Shown here piece after piece: positions 33,678 through 44,944 of a stretch of 64,000 nt of DNA. Positions within the stretch are counted from its first letter, which is position 1, and every line of letters begins with the position of its first letter. The DNA is from Cherax quadricarinatus (lineage: Eukaryota > Arthropoda > Malacostraca > Decapoda > Parastacidae): assembly GCF_038502225.1 (NCBI RefSeq), contig NC_091307.1, positions 22,972,788 to 23,036,787 of the forward strand, in the 5' to 3' direction. The notes under the pieces are model-generated. The model was not told the origin of the DNA. It worked only from the letters and a program-made list of their open reading frames with translations, and ran no database searches. A program made the position numbers and the translations under genes.

Positions 33678-33825
33678 ACGCAGATCTATGTCCATGTGCG
33701 TAGTGCTCCGATAGTAGATCTACATATTTTTTTTTACATAAGCATGTAAAATCAGACGTAGATCTATGTCTGGAGCGCTACGCACGTGGACGTAGATCTA
33801 AGTTTGGACAGTTCAAGGGTTAAGA
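33678..33825. repeat. Hairpin remnant of a TTAA-type element
   Basis: Arms of about 42 bp (33,682-33,723 and 33,758-33,799) pair with few mismatches; each contains AGATCTA and GCGTAG motifs like the subterminal region of MITE copies 1 and 5. The right side ends GGACAGTTCAAGGG next to TTAA (33,818-33,824), the family's TIR. The left TIR is lost. Confidence 0.6.
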
Positions 33826-34200
33826 GGGAATACAGGGTAGGGGCCACCATAAGAAAGGTTGGAGGAAGAGGAAAAAAGCAGCAACTTGGACATCCAGCGC
33901 GCATGTGTGCATGTGCTAAAAATAGGAATGAATGGAAGCAAATAGTTTTTGGGACTTGAATATTGTAAGGTAACATCTATAAAGAGATTCAGGGAAACTA
34001 GTTAGCCAGACTTGAGTTCTGGAGGTGGAAAGTACAGTGCTTGTACCCTGGAGGAGGGGTGGGGATATTTGCAGTTTGGAGGGGCATCTGAACTATAGTA
34101 ACCACACACCTCTGGCAAGACAGCGAGTTTGAATGATGGTCAAAGTTTTTTTTTTTCTTTTCTGGGCCACCCTACCTTGGTGGGAGACTGCCAGTGTTAA
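33826..34200 (+). mobile_element. RTE-like LINE subfamily B, 3' fragment
   Basis: It starts in the GRRGRG coding tail (GAATACAGGGTAGGGGCCAC) and runs through a diverged C-terminus and 3' UTR to GGGCCACCCTACCTTGGTGG and an A-rich end. GGGCCACC and GGCAAGACAG are shared with the 3' end at 52.2 kb, distinguishing subfamily B from the GGTCACCC type. Confidence 0.7.
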
Positions 34201-34238
34201 AAATAAAAACAAAATACTTCGTGCCAAGTATCATTAAT

Positions 34239-34456
34239 ACTGTGGTATGTGGTATGTCGAATGTCGAATGTCAAACGGCTCCCAACTCATACAATTATGC
34301 AAGTGTATTTTTGTAAGTGCCTTTGTAAGTATTCTTTGAGGGGTCTGAAACAGACTAACCTAATTTACATTATTCCTTATGAAAACAAATTTGTTTGGTA
34401 ACGGCACTTGAACAGCCTTCTGGAACAAATTTCGACCGATATTCGAGGCACCACTG
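34239..34456. mobile_element. Tc1/mariner-type MITE, second copy
   Basis: Reversed, it matches the MITE at 27,606-27,808 (CAGTGGTGCCTCG end at 34,442-34,456, TA flank; TCCAGAAGGCTGTTC; GGAATAATGTAAATTAG). The other end is degraded into GTATGTCGAATGTCGAATGT repeats. Confidence 0.7.
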
Positions 34457-34692
34457 TATCTGTACGTTTAACTTTCGTTAACTAATAGACCATAATTAGT
34501 GTAGGTAGTAGGTTGGTAGACAGCAACCACCCAGGGAAGTACTACCGTCCTGCCAGATGACTGTGAAACAAACCTGTAACTGTTTTGCATGATGGTAGGA
34601 TTGCTGGTTTCTTTTTCTGTCTCATAAACACGCTAGATAACAGGGATATCTTGCTACTCCTACTTACACTTTGGTCACACTTCACAGACACG

Positions 34693-34739
<47 letters not shown>

Positions 34740-35412
34740 TATATATATATATATATATTTTTTTTTCAACAAGTCGGCCGTCTCCCACCGAGGCAGGGTG
34801 ACCCAAAATAGAAAGAAAATCCCCAGAAAGAAAATACTTTCATCATCATTCAACACTTTCACCACACTCACACATTATCACTGTTTTTGCAGAGGTGCTC
34901 AGAATACAACAGTCTAGAAGCATAAACATATAAAGATACACAACATATCCCTCCAAACTGCCAATATCCCAAACCCCTCCTTTAAAGTGCAGGCATTGTA
35001 CTTCCCATTTCCAGGACTCAAGTCCGACTATATGAAAATAACCGGTTTCCCTGAATTTTTTTTTTTTTTTTTTTTTTTTTTCAACAAGTCGGCCGTCTCC
35101 CACCGAGGCAGGGTGACCCAAAAAAGAAAGAAAATCCCCAAAAAGAAAATACTTTCATCATCATTCAACACTTTCACCACACTCGCACATTATCACTGTT
35201 TTTGCAGAGGTGCTCAGAATACAACAGTCTAGAAGCATAAACATATAAAGATACACAACATATCCCTCCAAACTGCCAATATCCCAAACCCCTCCTTTAA
35301 AGTGCAGGCATTGTACTTCCCATTTCCAGGACTCAAGTCCGACTATATGAAAATAACCGGTTTCCCTGAATCCCTTCACTAAATATTACCCTGCTCACAC
35401 TCCAACAGATCG

Positions 35413-37097
35413 TCAGGTCCCAAGTACCATTCGTCTCCATTCACTCCTATCTAACACGCTCACGCACGCTTGCTGGAAGTCCAAGCCCCTTACCCACAAA
35501 ACCTCCTTTACCCCCTCTCTCCAACCCTTTCGAGGACGACCCCTACCCCGCCTTCCTTCCCCTATAGATTTATATGCTTTCCATGTCATTCTACTGTGAT
35601 CCATTCTCTCTAAATGACCAAACCACCTCAACAACCCCTCTTCTGCCCTCTGACTAATACTTTTATTAACTCCACACCTTCTCCTAATTTCCACACTCCG
35701 AATTTTCTGCATAATATTTACACCACACATTGCCCTTAAACAGGACATCTCCGCTGCCTCCAACCGTCTCCTCGCTGCTGCATTTACCACCCAAGCTTCA
35801 CACCCATATAAGAGTGTTGGTACTACTATACTTTCATACATTCCCTTCTTTGCCTCCATAGATAACGTTTTTTGACTCCACATATACCTCAACGCACCAC
35901 TCGCCTTTTTTCCCTCATCAATTCTATGATTAACCTCATCCTTCATAAATCCATCCGCCGATACGTCAACTCCCAAGTATCTGAAAACATTCACTTCTTC
36001 CATACTCCTCCTCCCCAATTTGATATCCAATTTTTCTTTATCTAAATCATTTGACACCCTCATCACCTTACTCTTTTCTATGTTCACTTTCAACTTTCTA
36101 CCTTTACACACATTCCCAAACTCATCCACTAACCTTTGCAATTTTTCTTTAGAATCTCCCATAAGCACAGTATCATCAGCAAAAAGTAACTGTGTCAATT
36201 CCCATTTTGAATTTGATTCCCCATAATTTAATCCCACCCCTCTCCCAAACACCCTAGCATTTACTTCCTTTACAACCCCATCTATAAATATATTAAACAA
36301 CCATGGTGACATTACACATCCCTGTCTAAGACCTACTTTTACCGGGAAGTAGTCTCCCTCTCTTCTACACACCCTAACCTGAGCCTCACTATCCTCATAA
36401 AAACTCTTTACAGCATTTAATAACTTACCACCTATTCCATATACTTGCAACATCTGCCACATTGCTCCTCTATCCACTCTATCATATGCCTTTTCTAAAT
36501 CCATAAATGCAATAAAAACTTCCCTATCTTTATCTAAATACTGTTCACATATATGCTTCAATGTAAACACCTGATCTACACATCCCCTACCCACTCTAAA
36601 ACCTCCTTGCTCATCCGCAATCCTACATTCTGTCTTACCTCTAATTCTTTCAATTATAACCCTACCGTACACTTTTCCTGGTATACTCAGTAAGCTTATT
36701 CCTCTATAATTTTTACAGTCTCTTTTGTCCCCTTTCCCTTTATATAAAGGGACTATACATGCTCTCTGCCAATCCCTAGGTACCTTCCCCTCTTTCATAC
36801 ATTTATTAAACAAAAGTACCAACCACTCCAACACTATATCCCCCCCTGCTTTTAACATTTCTGTCATGATCCCATCAGTTCCAGCTGCTTTACCCCCTTT
36901 CATTTTACGTAATGCCTCACGTACCTCCCCCACACTTACATTCTGCTCTTCTTCACTCCTAAAAGATGGTATACCTCCCTGACCAGTGCATGAAATTACT
37001 GCCTCTGTTTCTTCCTTAACATTTAAAAGTTCCTCAAAATATTCTCGCCATCTACCCAATACCTCCATCTCCCCATCTACTAACTCCCCTACTCTGT
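35413..37097 (-). pseudogene. Level-2 LINE reverse transcriptase half (cut by insertion)
   Basis: About 560 residues of RTE-like RT. Motifs in order: VPLYKGKGDKRDCKNYRGIS, FRVGRGCVDQVFTLKHICEQ, FIAFMDLEKAYDRVDRG (first catalytic Asp), GLRQGCVMSPWLFNIFID, LLFADDTVLMG (FADD catalytic pair), then FRYLGVDVSADG and a GRRGRGRPRKGW basic tail before the stop. The catalytic residues are intact, but the frame is separated from its endonuclease half at 43.7 kb by the I-clade element. Confidence 0.9.
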
Positions 37098-37304
37098 TTT
37101 TAACTGACATTATTATTATTATTATAATCAAAAAGAAGCGCTAAGCCACAAGGGCTATACAGCGCTGCAGGGTAGGGAAGGAAGCAAGGGAATTGGATGG
37201 CAGGAGGGAGGGGGGATGATCAGCAGGTTACAGAAAACAGCGGGGCAGGGGATAGTACGGGGGTAGAGGGTAGCAAGAGATACAAGTAGAAAGGGCTGAA
37301 AGTA

Positions 37305-40300
37305 TCAGAATTTGTGAAGTAAGTCAGTCGTTGTCAAAAAGTCAATAAGAGAGTCCGGATGAAAGGTGGGTCCATCAGCGAGAAGGGAAGGTAAAGAGAG
37401 AGCAGCGGGGCGAAGACGACGACAGAGGTAAATTCTGCGTGCTCGTTGATAAAGTGGGCAGTCCAACAGAATGTGGCTGACTGATAATGGAGCTTGGCAA
37501 TTCTCACAGAGAGGAGCAAGACGCCTCTCCATGAGATATCCATGAGTAAGACGAGTATGGCCAATGCGAAGACGGGAGAGAGTAGTCTCCCAACCTCGAC
37601 ACTGGTGATAAGAAGACGGCCAGTAACCTATACTCGGTTTAATAGACTGAAGTTTGTTGCCGAGCATAGTAGACCAACGTTGTTGCCAACGGGTGTGAAG
37701 GTGGGAAGATATTACAGCAAAATAGTCCGTACATGGAATACCTCTATAAGAAACTGGTAGGTCATGTACTGCTGACCGCGCAGCAGTGTCTGCCTGTTCA
37801 TTGCCCTGTACGTCAACATGACCAGGGACCCAACAAAAAACAATATCTTTATGCTTAGTAAAGATGCGGCGTAGCCAAAGTTGGATACGGAGGACTAAGG
37901 GGTGAGGTGTATCAAATTTTTGTATAGCCTGTAAAGCACTAAGGGAGTCTGAGACAACCACAAATGATGACACAGGCATAGATGCAATACGGATAAGTGC
38001 TGTAAGGATGGCATATAATTCAGCAGTAAAAATACTAGCTGAAGATAGTAAATGCCCTTGTACGACGCTGTCCGGAAACACTGCTGCGAATCCTACGCCG
38101 TCAGAAGACTTAGAGCCATCTGTGTACACAGCAATGGCATGAGAATGAGAGTGAAAGTGGTCAAGAAAAAGAGAGCGGGAAGCGACCGTAGACAGTTGGG
38201 CTTTCGAGCAAGGGAGGGAGAAAGAACAGACTCGAACAGCTGGAACTTCCCAGGGGGGTAGGGAAAAGTGAGATGCTACATGTACATAGAAAGGTGGTAG
38301 TTGAAGAGAAGACAAGAGCGAATGAAGGCGAAGAGAGAAGGGACGGAGTAAGCAGGGGCGGCGAACAAATAAAGAATGTCTACTAATATCAGTGACCATT
38401 CTATAAATGGAAGGATTGCGGAGATCATGAGAGCGTACATAGTAGCGCAGGCAATGGGCATCACGGCGATCGGACAAGGATGGAACGTTCGCTTCTGCAT
38501 AGAGGCTTTCGACAGGGGAAGAGCGAAAAGCACCAAGGCATAAACGTAATCCTTGGTGATGAATGGGGTTAAGGCTAGAGAGAGTAGCAGGAGATGCCGC
38601 TGAATAGATCTGGTCACCATAATCAAGTTTCGATAAAATAAGGGTGGAATGTAGGTGAAGGAGGGTTCGACGATCAGCTCCCCACGAAAGATGAGCAAGG
38701 GTTTTAAGAAGGTTCAGCCGGCTGTGACAAGTTGCCTTCAGAGAGGTAATGTGAGGTTTCCAGGATAACCTACGATCAAAGAGGAGGCCCAGAAACTTGA
38801 CTGTATCACGTTCAGGGATACGTGAGCCATAGAGGTACAAAGGATGATCAGAGATGACAGAGCGTCTAGTGAAAGTGATTTGGTGGGTTTTAGTGCTGGA
38901 AAATTTAAACCCATGTGTGGTGGCCCAATTGGAAACACGGTCGACTGCATGCTGGAGAGAAACTGTAAGGAGGTGACAGTCAGCGCCTGCACAGGCAATA
39001 GCGAAGTCATCAACATAGAGTGATGACCAAATATTTGATGGAAGACTAGAGGCCAAATCATTAATAGCAAGGAGAAAAAGTGTTGTGCTCAGAACACATC
39101 CCTGGGGGACACCTTCAGCTTGGACAAAGTCCGGGGAGAGCACATTATTAACCCGAACACGGAAATGCCTGTCAGTTAAAAAGTTCTTAAGGAAGGATGG
39201 TAGATTGCCTCGAAGGCCTAAGGAGTGGACTTGGGCTAAAATATTATACCTCCAAGTTGTGTCATATGCCTTCTCAAGGTCAAAAAATATGGCAATAACT
39301 GAGTGGTTATTCGCAAAGGCATTACGAACATATGTATCCAAGCGCAGTAAGGGGTCTATGGTAGAACGTCCCTTACGAAAGCCATATTGACGAGTGGAGA
39401 GACTGTTGTGTGTCTCTAAATACCACACTAAACGTCTATTTACTAGACGTTCCATTACTTTGCAAACTGCACTGGTAAGAGCAATGGGACGATAGTGGGA
39501 GGTTTCATGTCCCGTAGTGCCTGGTTTGCGGAAAGGGAGAACAATGGCGGATTTCCACAGCTGTGGAAGAACTCCTTGTGACCAAATAAGATTGTAAAGG
39601 CGTAATAAGACTGCAAGGGCTGACTGATGTAAATGTTGTAGCATACGAATATGAATGTCGTCGGGCCCAGCTGCCGATGATCGACAAGCTGAGAGTGTTG
39701 CCTCCAGTTCTTGAAGTGTAAAAGGCACATTATACTGTTCTTCTCTGAGAGAAGAAAAGTCCAAGGGTGCTAACTCTCTGGCAGACTTTGAGGAAAGAAA
39801 TGAGGGGCATAGATGGAGTCCCTGAGAAATACGGACCAGATGATTGCCAATTTCATTGGCAACATCTAGTGGGTTTGCTATATCAACACCGGCAACTCGC
39901 AGAACAGGAGCCGGGTCAGGAGAATATTTACCACTCAGTTTTCGTACTTTTTTCCAGACTGCACTCATAGAGGAAGCAGAGGTGATGGTGGAGACATAAT
40001 CTCGCCAGCAAGTGCGTTTAGCGTCACGGATGACACGGCGAGCGATCGCACGCTTCTGTTTAAAATCAAGGAGTCGCTCTGTGGTTCTATTGTACCGGTA
40101 CCTGCCCCATGCAGCGCGTTTCAAACGTACTGCACGAGCACAAGCAGGAGACCACCAAGGCACGCATTTCTGAGAATGCCTGCCCGAAGTTTGGGGTATA
40201 GAATGAGAAGCTGCGGTGAAAACGGAGGACGAGAAGAGGTGTAAAAGCTCATCGATGGAGGACGAAGAAGGAACCTCTTTAAAAACAGTCAGGTGTGAGT

Positions 40301-41015
40301 AAAGGTTCCAATTTGCCCGATTAAATTGCCAGCGTGGGGTGCGAAGAGGTGGCGAATATGAAGGGGAAGAAAGAATGATTGGGAAATGATCACTGTCATG
40401 TAAGTCCGGGAGAACAGACCAAGTAAAGTCTAATGCGGCGGAGGAAGAGCAAACTGAGAGATCGATGCAAGAGAGAGTATGAGTCCGAGGATCAAAATGG
40501 GTGTGAGTACCTGTATTTAAAACATGGAGGGGGTGGGTGGCAAGAAAAGCCTCTAACTGAATTCCACGGGAATCACAGTGAGACCCTCCCCAGAGGAAAT
40601 GGTGGGCATTAAAATCACCAAGTAACAGAATCGGTGGCGGTAATGACGAAACAAGGAAGGCAAAATCCGGAATAGATAATGCCCGAGAAGGAGAGAGATA
40701 TAAAGAACAGAGCGTATACCACCTATGTAAGTGGATACGGGCTGCTGTGTAATGCAGCGAAGTATGAATAAATAGCTGATGGTACGGAATATCAGTGCGG
40801 AGAAGAAGGGCACTTTCATTAAAGGTCCCATCAGGAAAAGGATCTGAAGAATACAATAAATTATAGCCTGAGATGTGAGAAATAACAGCAGAGTGTAATT
40901 TTGGTTCCTGTAAGCAAACACCAACAGGGGCAAACTGGGAGAGTAACATCTGAAGCTCACCCCGATTACCCCTGAGGCCGCGTATATTCCACTGTAAAAA
41001 GGCCATGATTGGCAA
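37305..41015 (-). CDS. I-clade LINE ORF2: endonuclease-RT-RNase H polyprotein
   Basis: A 1,236-residue uninterrupted frame. Residues 1-220: AP-like endonuclease (FLQWNIRGLRGNRGELQ, LLGDFNAHHFLWGG, DSDHFPIILS). Residues about 430-730: reverse transcriptase with HYRPIALTSAVCKVMERLVN, FFDLEKAYDTTWR, GVPQGCVLSTTLF and SLYVDDFAIACAG; all three catalytic Asp are present. Residues about 955-1,085: RNase H with VYTDGSKSSDGVG, TAELYAILTAL, VVSDSLSALQAI and WVPGHVDVQGNEQADTAA, again with the catalytic acidic residues. Near the C-terminus CENCQAPLSVSHILLDC is the cysteine-histidine motif common to these LINEs. The domain order fits the I/Nimb/Ingi group. Confidence 0.93.
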   Translation of the reverse strand: MPIMAFLQWNIRGLRGNRGELQMLLSQFAPVGVCLQEPKLHSAVISHISGYNLLYSSDPFPDGTFNESALLLRTDIPYHQLFIHTSLHYTAARIHLHRWYTLCSLYLSPSRALSIPDFAFLVSSLPPPILLLGDFNAHHFLWGGSHCDSRGIQLEAFLATHPLHVLNTGTHTHFDPRTHTLSCIDLSVCSSSAALDFTWSVLPDLHDSDHFPIILSSPSYSPPLRTPRWQFNRANWNLYSHLTVFKEVPSSSSIDELLHLFSSSVFTAASHSIPQTSGRHSQKCVPWWSPACARAVRLKRAAWGRYRYNRTTERLLDFKQKRAIARRVIRDAKRTCWRDYVSTITSASSMSAVWKKVRKLSGKYSPDPAPVLRVAGVDIANPLDVANEIGNHLVRISQGLHLCPSFLSSKSARELAPLDFSSLREEQYNVPFTLQELEATLSACRSSAAGPDDIHIRMLQHLHQSALAVLLRLYNLIWSQGVLPQLWKSAIVLPFRKPGTTGHETSHYRPIALTSAVCKVMERLVNRRLVWYLETHNSLSTRQYGFRKGRSTIDPLLRLDTYVRNAFANNHSVIAIFFDLEKAYDTTWRYNILAQVHSLGLRGNLPSFLKNFLTDRHFRVRVNNVLSPDFVQAEGVPQGCVLSTTLFLLAINDLASSLPSNIWSSLYVDDFAIACAGADCHLLTVSLQHAVDRVSNWATTHGFKFSSTKTHQITFTRRSVISDHPLYLYGSRIPERDTVKFLGLLFDRRLSWKPHITSLKATCHSRLNLLKTLAHLSWGADRRTLLHLHSTLILSKLDYGDQIYSAASPATLSSLNPIHHQGLRLCLGAFRSSPVESLYAEANVPSLSDRRDAHCLRYYVRSHDLRNPSIYRMVTDISRHSLFVRRPCLLRPFSLRLHSLLSSLQLPPFYVHVASHFSLPPWEVPAVRVCSFSLPCSKAQLSTVASRSLFLDHFHSHSHAIAVYTDGSKSSDGVGFAAVFPDSVVQGHLLSSASIFTAELYAILTALIRIASMPVSSFVVVSDSLSALQAIQKFDTPHPLVLRIQLWLRRIFTKHKDIVFCWVPGHVDVQGNEQADTAARSAVHDLPVSYRGIPCTDYFAVISSHLHTRWQQRWSTMLGNKLQSIKPSIGYWPSSYHQCRGWETTLSRLRIGHTRLTHGYLMERRLAPLCENCQAPLSVSHILLDCPLYQRARRIYLCRRLRPAALSLPSLLADGPTFHPDSLIDFLTTTDLLHKF

Positions 41016-41050
41016 TGATAAAGATACTTGAAATCCGCAGGTAAGGGTTC

Positions 41051-42982
41051 CTACGGACTAGAAGGGTTAGAAAAGTCCACATGCGGAGGCAGTGGAAAAT
41101 GTTCAAGCAGCGAAGGAACGGTGCGCTGTGAAGAAAGGAGTTGCGCAGATGGAGCAGAGGAGAGAGAAAGAGCGGAAGGTGGATCAGTGTCCATTGACGG
41201 TTTGGTCTCTGCAATATATTCAGAGATTGCTTCAAGTGTTTCGGAATTCAGAGATGTCGTATGGGAGACAATATTGGGAATGGTAGGGGGAGGATGAGTA
41301 AAGATTGGAACTGTATTGGACTGTACCAAGGTAGGGGGGGGCGAAAGGGTGGAGGGAACTGGAGAAGCGTGGCAGGGGACAGAAGAGACAGGAACCTGGG
41401 AGGTGGCAGAAGAGGAAGAAACTTGGGAGGGAACAGGGGAGGAAGGTACATTACGAGGAGGAGGGTGAACCTCTGCACTTGTAACTGAGCCAGTGAGAGG
41501 GGAAGAACTAGGGACAGAGACAGGGAGGGTAAAATGAGGAGGTGGAAGATGGGTAGGAGGTGTTACCGGACCTTTTTTTGACTTTTGAGAAGTAGAGGGA
41601 CGATTGGGAAGAGGTGTCGTACGAGGTCTCGTCGATACTGAGGCTTGTAAGAGAGAACTCGAAGAAGCGAGATTAGACTGAGGCGTTGAAGTAGGGACGT
41701 CTGAGCCGAGGACAGCAAAAGGATTAGATACAGGAGTGATTATGGGAGAGGTAACCACAGAGGTGGGTGTAGAAGATGGGATACCAGAAGTGGGGGGACG
41801 TTTTGAAACACGGGAATAAGAAACACGTGGGAGTCTCCCTTGGAGGCGGAGATGAGAAACTGCCATGGCATAAGGGAGACCTTCTGTCTCTTTGAGGTAA
41901 CGGATTTCCCGCTCGTTTAAATAGACCTGACAACGGCGAGAGTACGAAGGGTGAGCCTCATGACAGTTAAGGCAAGAGGGAGATCGATTGCAAGACGTAT
42001 TAGAATGGTCATCGGCACCACAGACTGGGCATTCGGCGATAGATCTGCAATATTTCGCTGGATGGCCAAATCGCCAGCAATTTCTACACTGTTGTGGTGT
42101 AGGGATCACCTTTCGAACTTGTAACCGATGTCCTGCTATATAAACGGAGGATGGGAGTTCTCGGCTGTCAAAAGTTAAACGAGCCACATTGCTAGGGTAT
42201 CGTCTCCGCCCACGGGCAGGAAGAACGTAAGTGTCTACCTTGAGGATTGGGAGATCTTGGAGTTCCAGCTGTTCTAGAATGTCGGTGCCACATGTCTGGA
42301 AATTTTGTTGAACTATGGTATGGGGCAGAATAACGGTACCACTACAAGAATTGAGGGAATGATGTTTTTCAAGGGTGACAGGAACAGTATCTATATGGGA
42401 AAGACGAGAGAGCTCACGAGCCTGGGTAGCATTCTGTACGGTAATGATGCGCGTACCGCTCTTAAGAGCATGAAAAGAAATATCTTTACCAACATGGCGT
42501 AGGAGTGCCTTGCCAATACTATGGTCAGAAAGATAGGCAGTAGAGGAAGTTGGTCGTAAAGTGAAGAATTTAGTCCACTGTTCAGTCTGAAACTGAGCGT
42601 GGAAAGGTAGTGAAGGACGTGTCGATCGTTTCTGAGAAGAACGAGAAGGTGAAGGTGGAGAAGTATCATCAGCAGGTAATTGTCGTTGACGTTTAGGCGT
42701 GGGACCAGAGTTGGTCCGACGTGGAACGGGTCGGCGATTTGAAAATTGCCGCACCGTAGAGGGAGAGGCCGGAAGCATAGTCAGAGGAGAGCGAAGGTCT
42801 GATAAATCGAAGGAGTCAGTCGAGGCCTCAGTACCTGAAGCGGGTGAGGAAACAGCACCGGCAATAGGTACAGAGGCATGAGGAATGTCTGAAGAGTGGT
42901 CCAAAGATGAGGCGGGGTCAGAACGGGGTGCGGTATCAAGAAGGGGCCCGGGGGTACCAGGTTCATGGACTAGGGCTGCCAT
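41051..42982 (-). CDS. I-clade LINE ORF1: zinc-knuckle Gag-like protein
   Basis: A 643-residue frame. ORF1 proteins of I-type LINEs bind the element RNA and form the particle. The N-terminal third is Ser/Pro-rich, a middle domain (about 140-300) resembles the RRM-like region of such proteins, and three zinc knuckles follow near residues 300-350: CRNCWRFGHPAKYC, CPVCGADDHSNTSC and CLNCHEAHPSYSRRC. The last 250 residues are Pro/Ser/Thr-rich and probably disordered. The start follows a pyrimidine tract; no upstream in-frame start looks better. The stop is 35 bp before the ORF2 start, so reinitiation is a plausible way to make ORF2 (inference). Confidence 0.88.
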   Translation of the reverse strand: MAALVHEPGTPGPLLDTAPRSDPASSLDHSSDIPHASVPIAGAVSSPASGTEASTDSFDLSDLRSPLTMLPASPSTVRQFSNRRPVPRRTNSGPTPKRQRQLPADDTSPPSPSRSSQKRSTRPSLPFHAQFQTEQWTKFFTLRPTSSTAYLSDHSIGKALLRHVGKDISFHALKSGTRIITVQNATQARELSRLSHIDTVPVTLEKHHSLNSCSGTVILPHTIVQQNFQTCGTDILEQLELQDLPILKVDTYVLPARGRRRYPSNVARLTFDSRELPSSVYIAGHRLQVRKVIPTPQQCRNCWRFGHPAKYCRSIAECPVCGADDHSNTSCNRSPSCLNCHEAHPSYSRRCQVYLNEREIRYLKETEGLPYAMAVSHLRLQGRLPRVSYSRVSKRPPTSGIPSSTPTSVVTSPIITPVSNPFAVLGSDVPTSTPQSNLASSSSLLQASVSTRPRTTPLPNRPSTSQKSKKGPVTPPTHLPPPHFTLPVSVPSSSPLTGSVTSAEVHPPPRNVPSSPVPSQVSSSSATSQVPVSSVPCHASPVPSTLSPPPTLVQSNTVPIFTHPPPTIPNIVSHTTSLNSETLEAISEYIAETKPSMDTDPPSALSLSSAPSAQLLSSQRTVPSLLEHFPLPPHVDFSNPSSP

Positions 42983-43704
42983 GGTTAGGTTACTTCTTTC
43001 TTTTTGTTTTTAAGAAAAAAAAAGAAAGAAGAAAAGAAAATAAAAATAAAAAAAAGAAAAAAAAGGGGGGACCGGGGAGGGATAGTTCCTAGGAGGAATG
43101 AAAGGGCCAGAAATCTCCCTCCGCGCCCAAGAGGACTCGACACCGCTAGTAGCGCAGATGCAGCATGGAACCCGTGCCATACCCTACCCTTCATGCCAGT
43201 AAACCAGCAATCTGGGATAGCAACCTCACATCTGCCGAGCTACCTCGGTGGACAAAAGAGAGGGCGGCCGGATATCCGCCACAAAGCATACCTCCTTCAG
43301 CCACCACCCCCGGAATCCGAAAGGTGGCTTCCAGAGATACACCCGTCGCCCAAAAGACACCCAAAGCTACTCCGGGATACCGGAGAGGGATCGGGACATC
43401 CCTAGGCAATCCAGATTCCACGGCAAACTACGCCACCGCCAAGAAACCTCAACGGAATGGGATGGACCCCGGTGTCCTTTCCCCTACCTAGGAACTAGCG
43501 CGCCTGTGGGAGAAATCACGAAGGCTAAAAAGAGGAAGGGCAAAAGGGAGGGGTGAGGAGGAGGAGGAATGGAAAAAGGGGAGGATGGGATAGGGGAGGG
43601 GAGAATGGGGGGTAATTAGGTTCGGTCTGAGGAAGAAGACCGACAGGGCTAATTCCTCAGACCAAGAGCCTCTTCACCACGCCAAGGAGCCCCCCTTGAA
43701 GAGG
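42983..43704 (-). promoter_or_regulatory. I-clade LINE 5' UTR (likely internal promoter region)
   Basis: About 720 bp between the 5' target duplication and ORF1, GC-richer than the neighbourhood, with a long T/C tract on the coding strand just before the ATG (plus-strand 43,011-43,065 is A/G-rich). LINEs of this type carry an internal promoter in this region, but no specific box can be supported here. Confidence 0.5.
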
Positions 43705-43715
43705 TTTTAACTGAC

Positions 43716-44944
43716 AAATCCATATTTTCCCTAGGCTTTCTTAACTTGTTTAACTCACTCCAAAATTTTTTCTTATTTTCATTAAAATTTCTTGACAGTG
43801 CCTCTCCCACTCTATCATCTGCTCTCCTTTTGCACTCTCTCACCACTCTCTTTACCTTTCTTTTACTCTCCATATACTCTGCTCTTCTTATAACACTTCT
43901 GCTTTGTAAAAACCTCTCATAAGCTACCTTTTTCTCTTTTATCACACCCTTTACTTCATCATTCCACCAATCACTCCTCTTTCCTCCTGCCCCCACCCTC
44001 CTATAACCACAAACTTCTGCCCCACATTCTAATACTGCATTTTTAAAACTATTCCAACCCTCTTCAACCCCCCCACTACTCATCTTTGCACTAGCCCACC
44101 TTTCTGCCAATAGTCGCTTATATCTCACCCGAACTTCCTCCTCCCTTAGTTTATACACTTTCACTTCCCTCTTACTTGTTGTTGCCACCTTCCTCTTTTC
44201 CCATCTACCTCTTACTCTAACTGTAGCTACAACTAAATAATGATCCGATATATCAGTTGCCCCTCTATAAACATGTACATCCTGGAGCCTACCCATCAAC
44301 CTTTTATCCACCAATACATAATCTAATAAACTACTTTCATTACGTGCTACATCATACCTTGTATATTTATTTATCCTCTTTTTCATAAAATATGTATTAC
44401 TTATTACCAAATTTCTTTCTACACATAGCTCAATTAAAGGCTCCCCATTTACATTTACCCCTGGCACCCCAAATTTACCTACTACTCCCTCCATAACATT
44501 TTTACCCACTTTAGCATTAAAATCCCCAACCACCATTACTCTCACACTTGATTCAAAACTCCCCACGCATTCACTCAACATTTCCCAAAATCTCTCTCTC
44601 TCCTCTACACTTCTCTCTTCTCCAGGTGCATACACGCTTATTATAACCCACTTTTCACATCCAATCTTTATTTTACTCCACATAATCCTTGAATTAATAC
44701 ATTTATAGTCCCTCTTTTCCTGCCATAGCTTATCCTTCAACATTATTGCTACTCCTTCTTTAGCTCTAACTCTATTTGAAACCCCTGACCTAATCCCATT
44801 TATTCCTCTCCACTGAAACTCTCCCACCCCCTTCAGCTTTGTTTCACTTAAAGCCAGGACATCCAGCTTCTTCTCATTCATAACATCCACAATCATCTCT
44901 TTCTTATCATCTGCACAACATCCACGCACATTCAGACTTCCCAC
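43716..44944 (-). pseudogene. Level-2 LINE endonuclease half (cut by insertion)
   Basis: About 410 residues: an AP-type endonuclease (GSLNVRGCCADDKKEMIVDV, LALSETKLKGVGEFQW, MVVGDFNAKVGKN, ISDHYLVVATVRV) and a basic linker (SDWWNDEVKGVIKEKKVAYE) reaching NLRKPRENMDLSVK, where the I-clade insertion interrupts it. The matching RT half is at 35.4-37.1 kb. Confidence 0.9.

Larger units (their letters stand above)
37109..43704 (-). mobile_element. Nest level 3: complete I-clade LINE with two open ORFs
   Basis: A 6,596-bp element flanked by the 11-bp duplication TTTTAACTGAC (37,098-37,108 and 43,705-43,715). On the minus strand: a 5' UTR of about 720 bp that includes a long pyrimidine tract just before ORF1, ORF1 (42,982-41,051), a 35-bp gap, ORF2 (41,015-37,305), a roughly 180-bp 3' UTR and a short (ATA/TAA)n tail instead of poly-A. 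TAA tails, zinc-knuckle ORF1 and an RNase H domain are features of the I group. Both ORFs are open end to end, so the copy may be competent. Confidence 0.92.

Noticed and set aside
41028..42881. Plus-strand frames opposite the I-clade ORF1
   Set aside because: They are antisense shadows of the compositionally biased ORF1, which has clear zinc knuckles.
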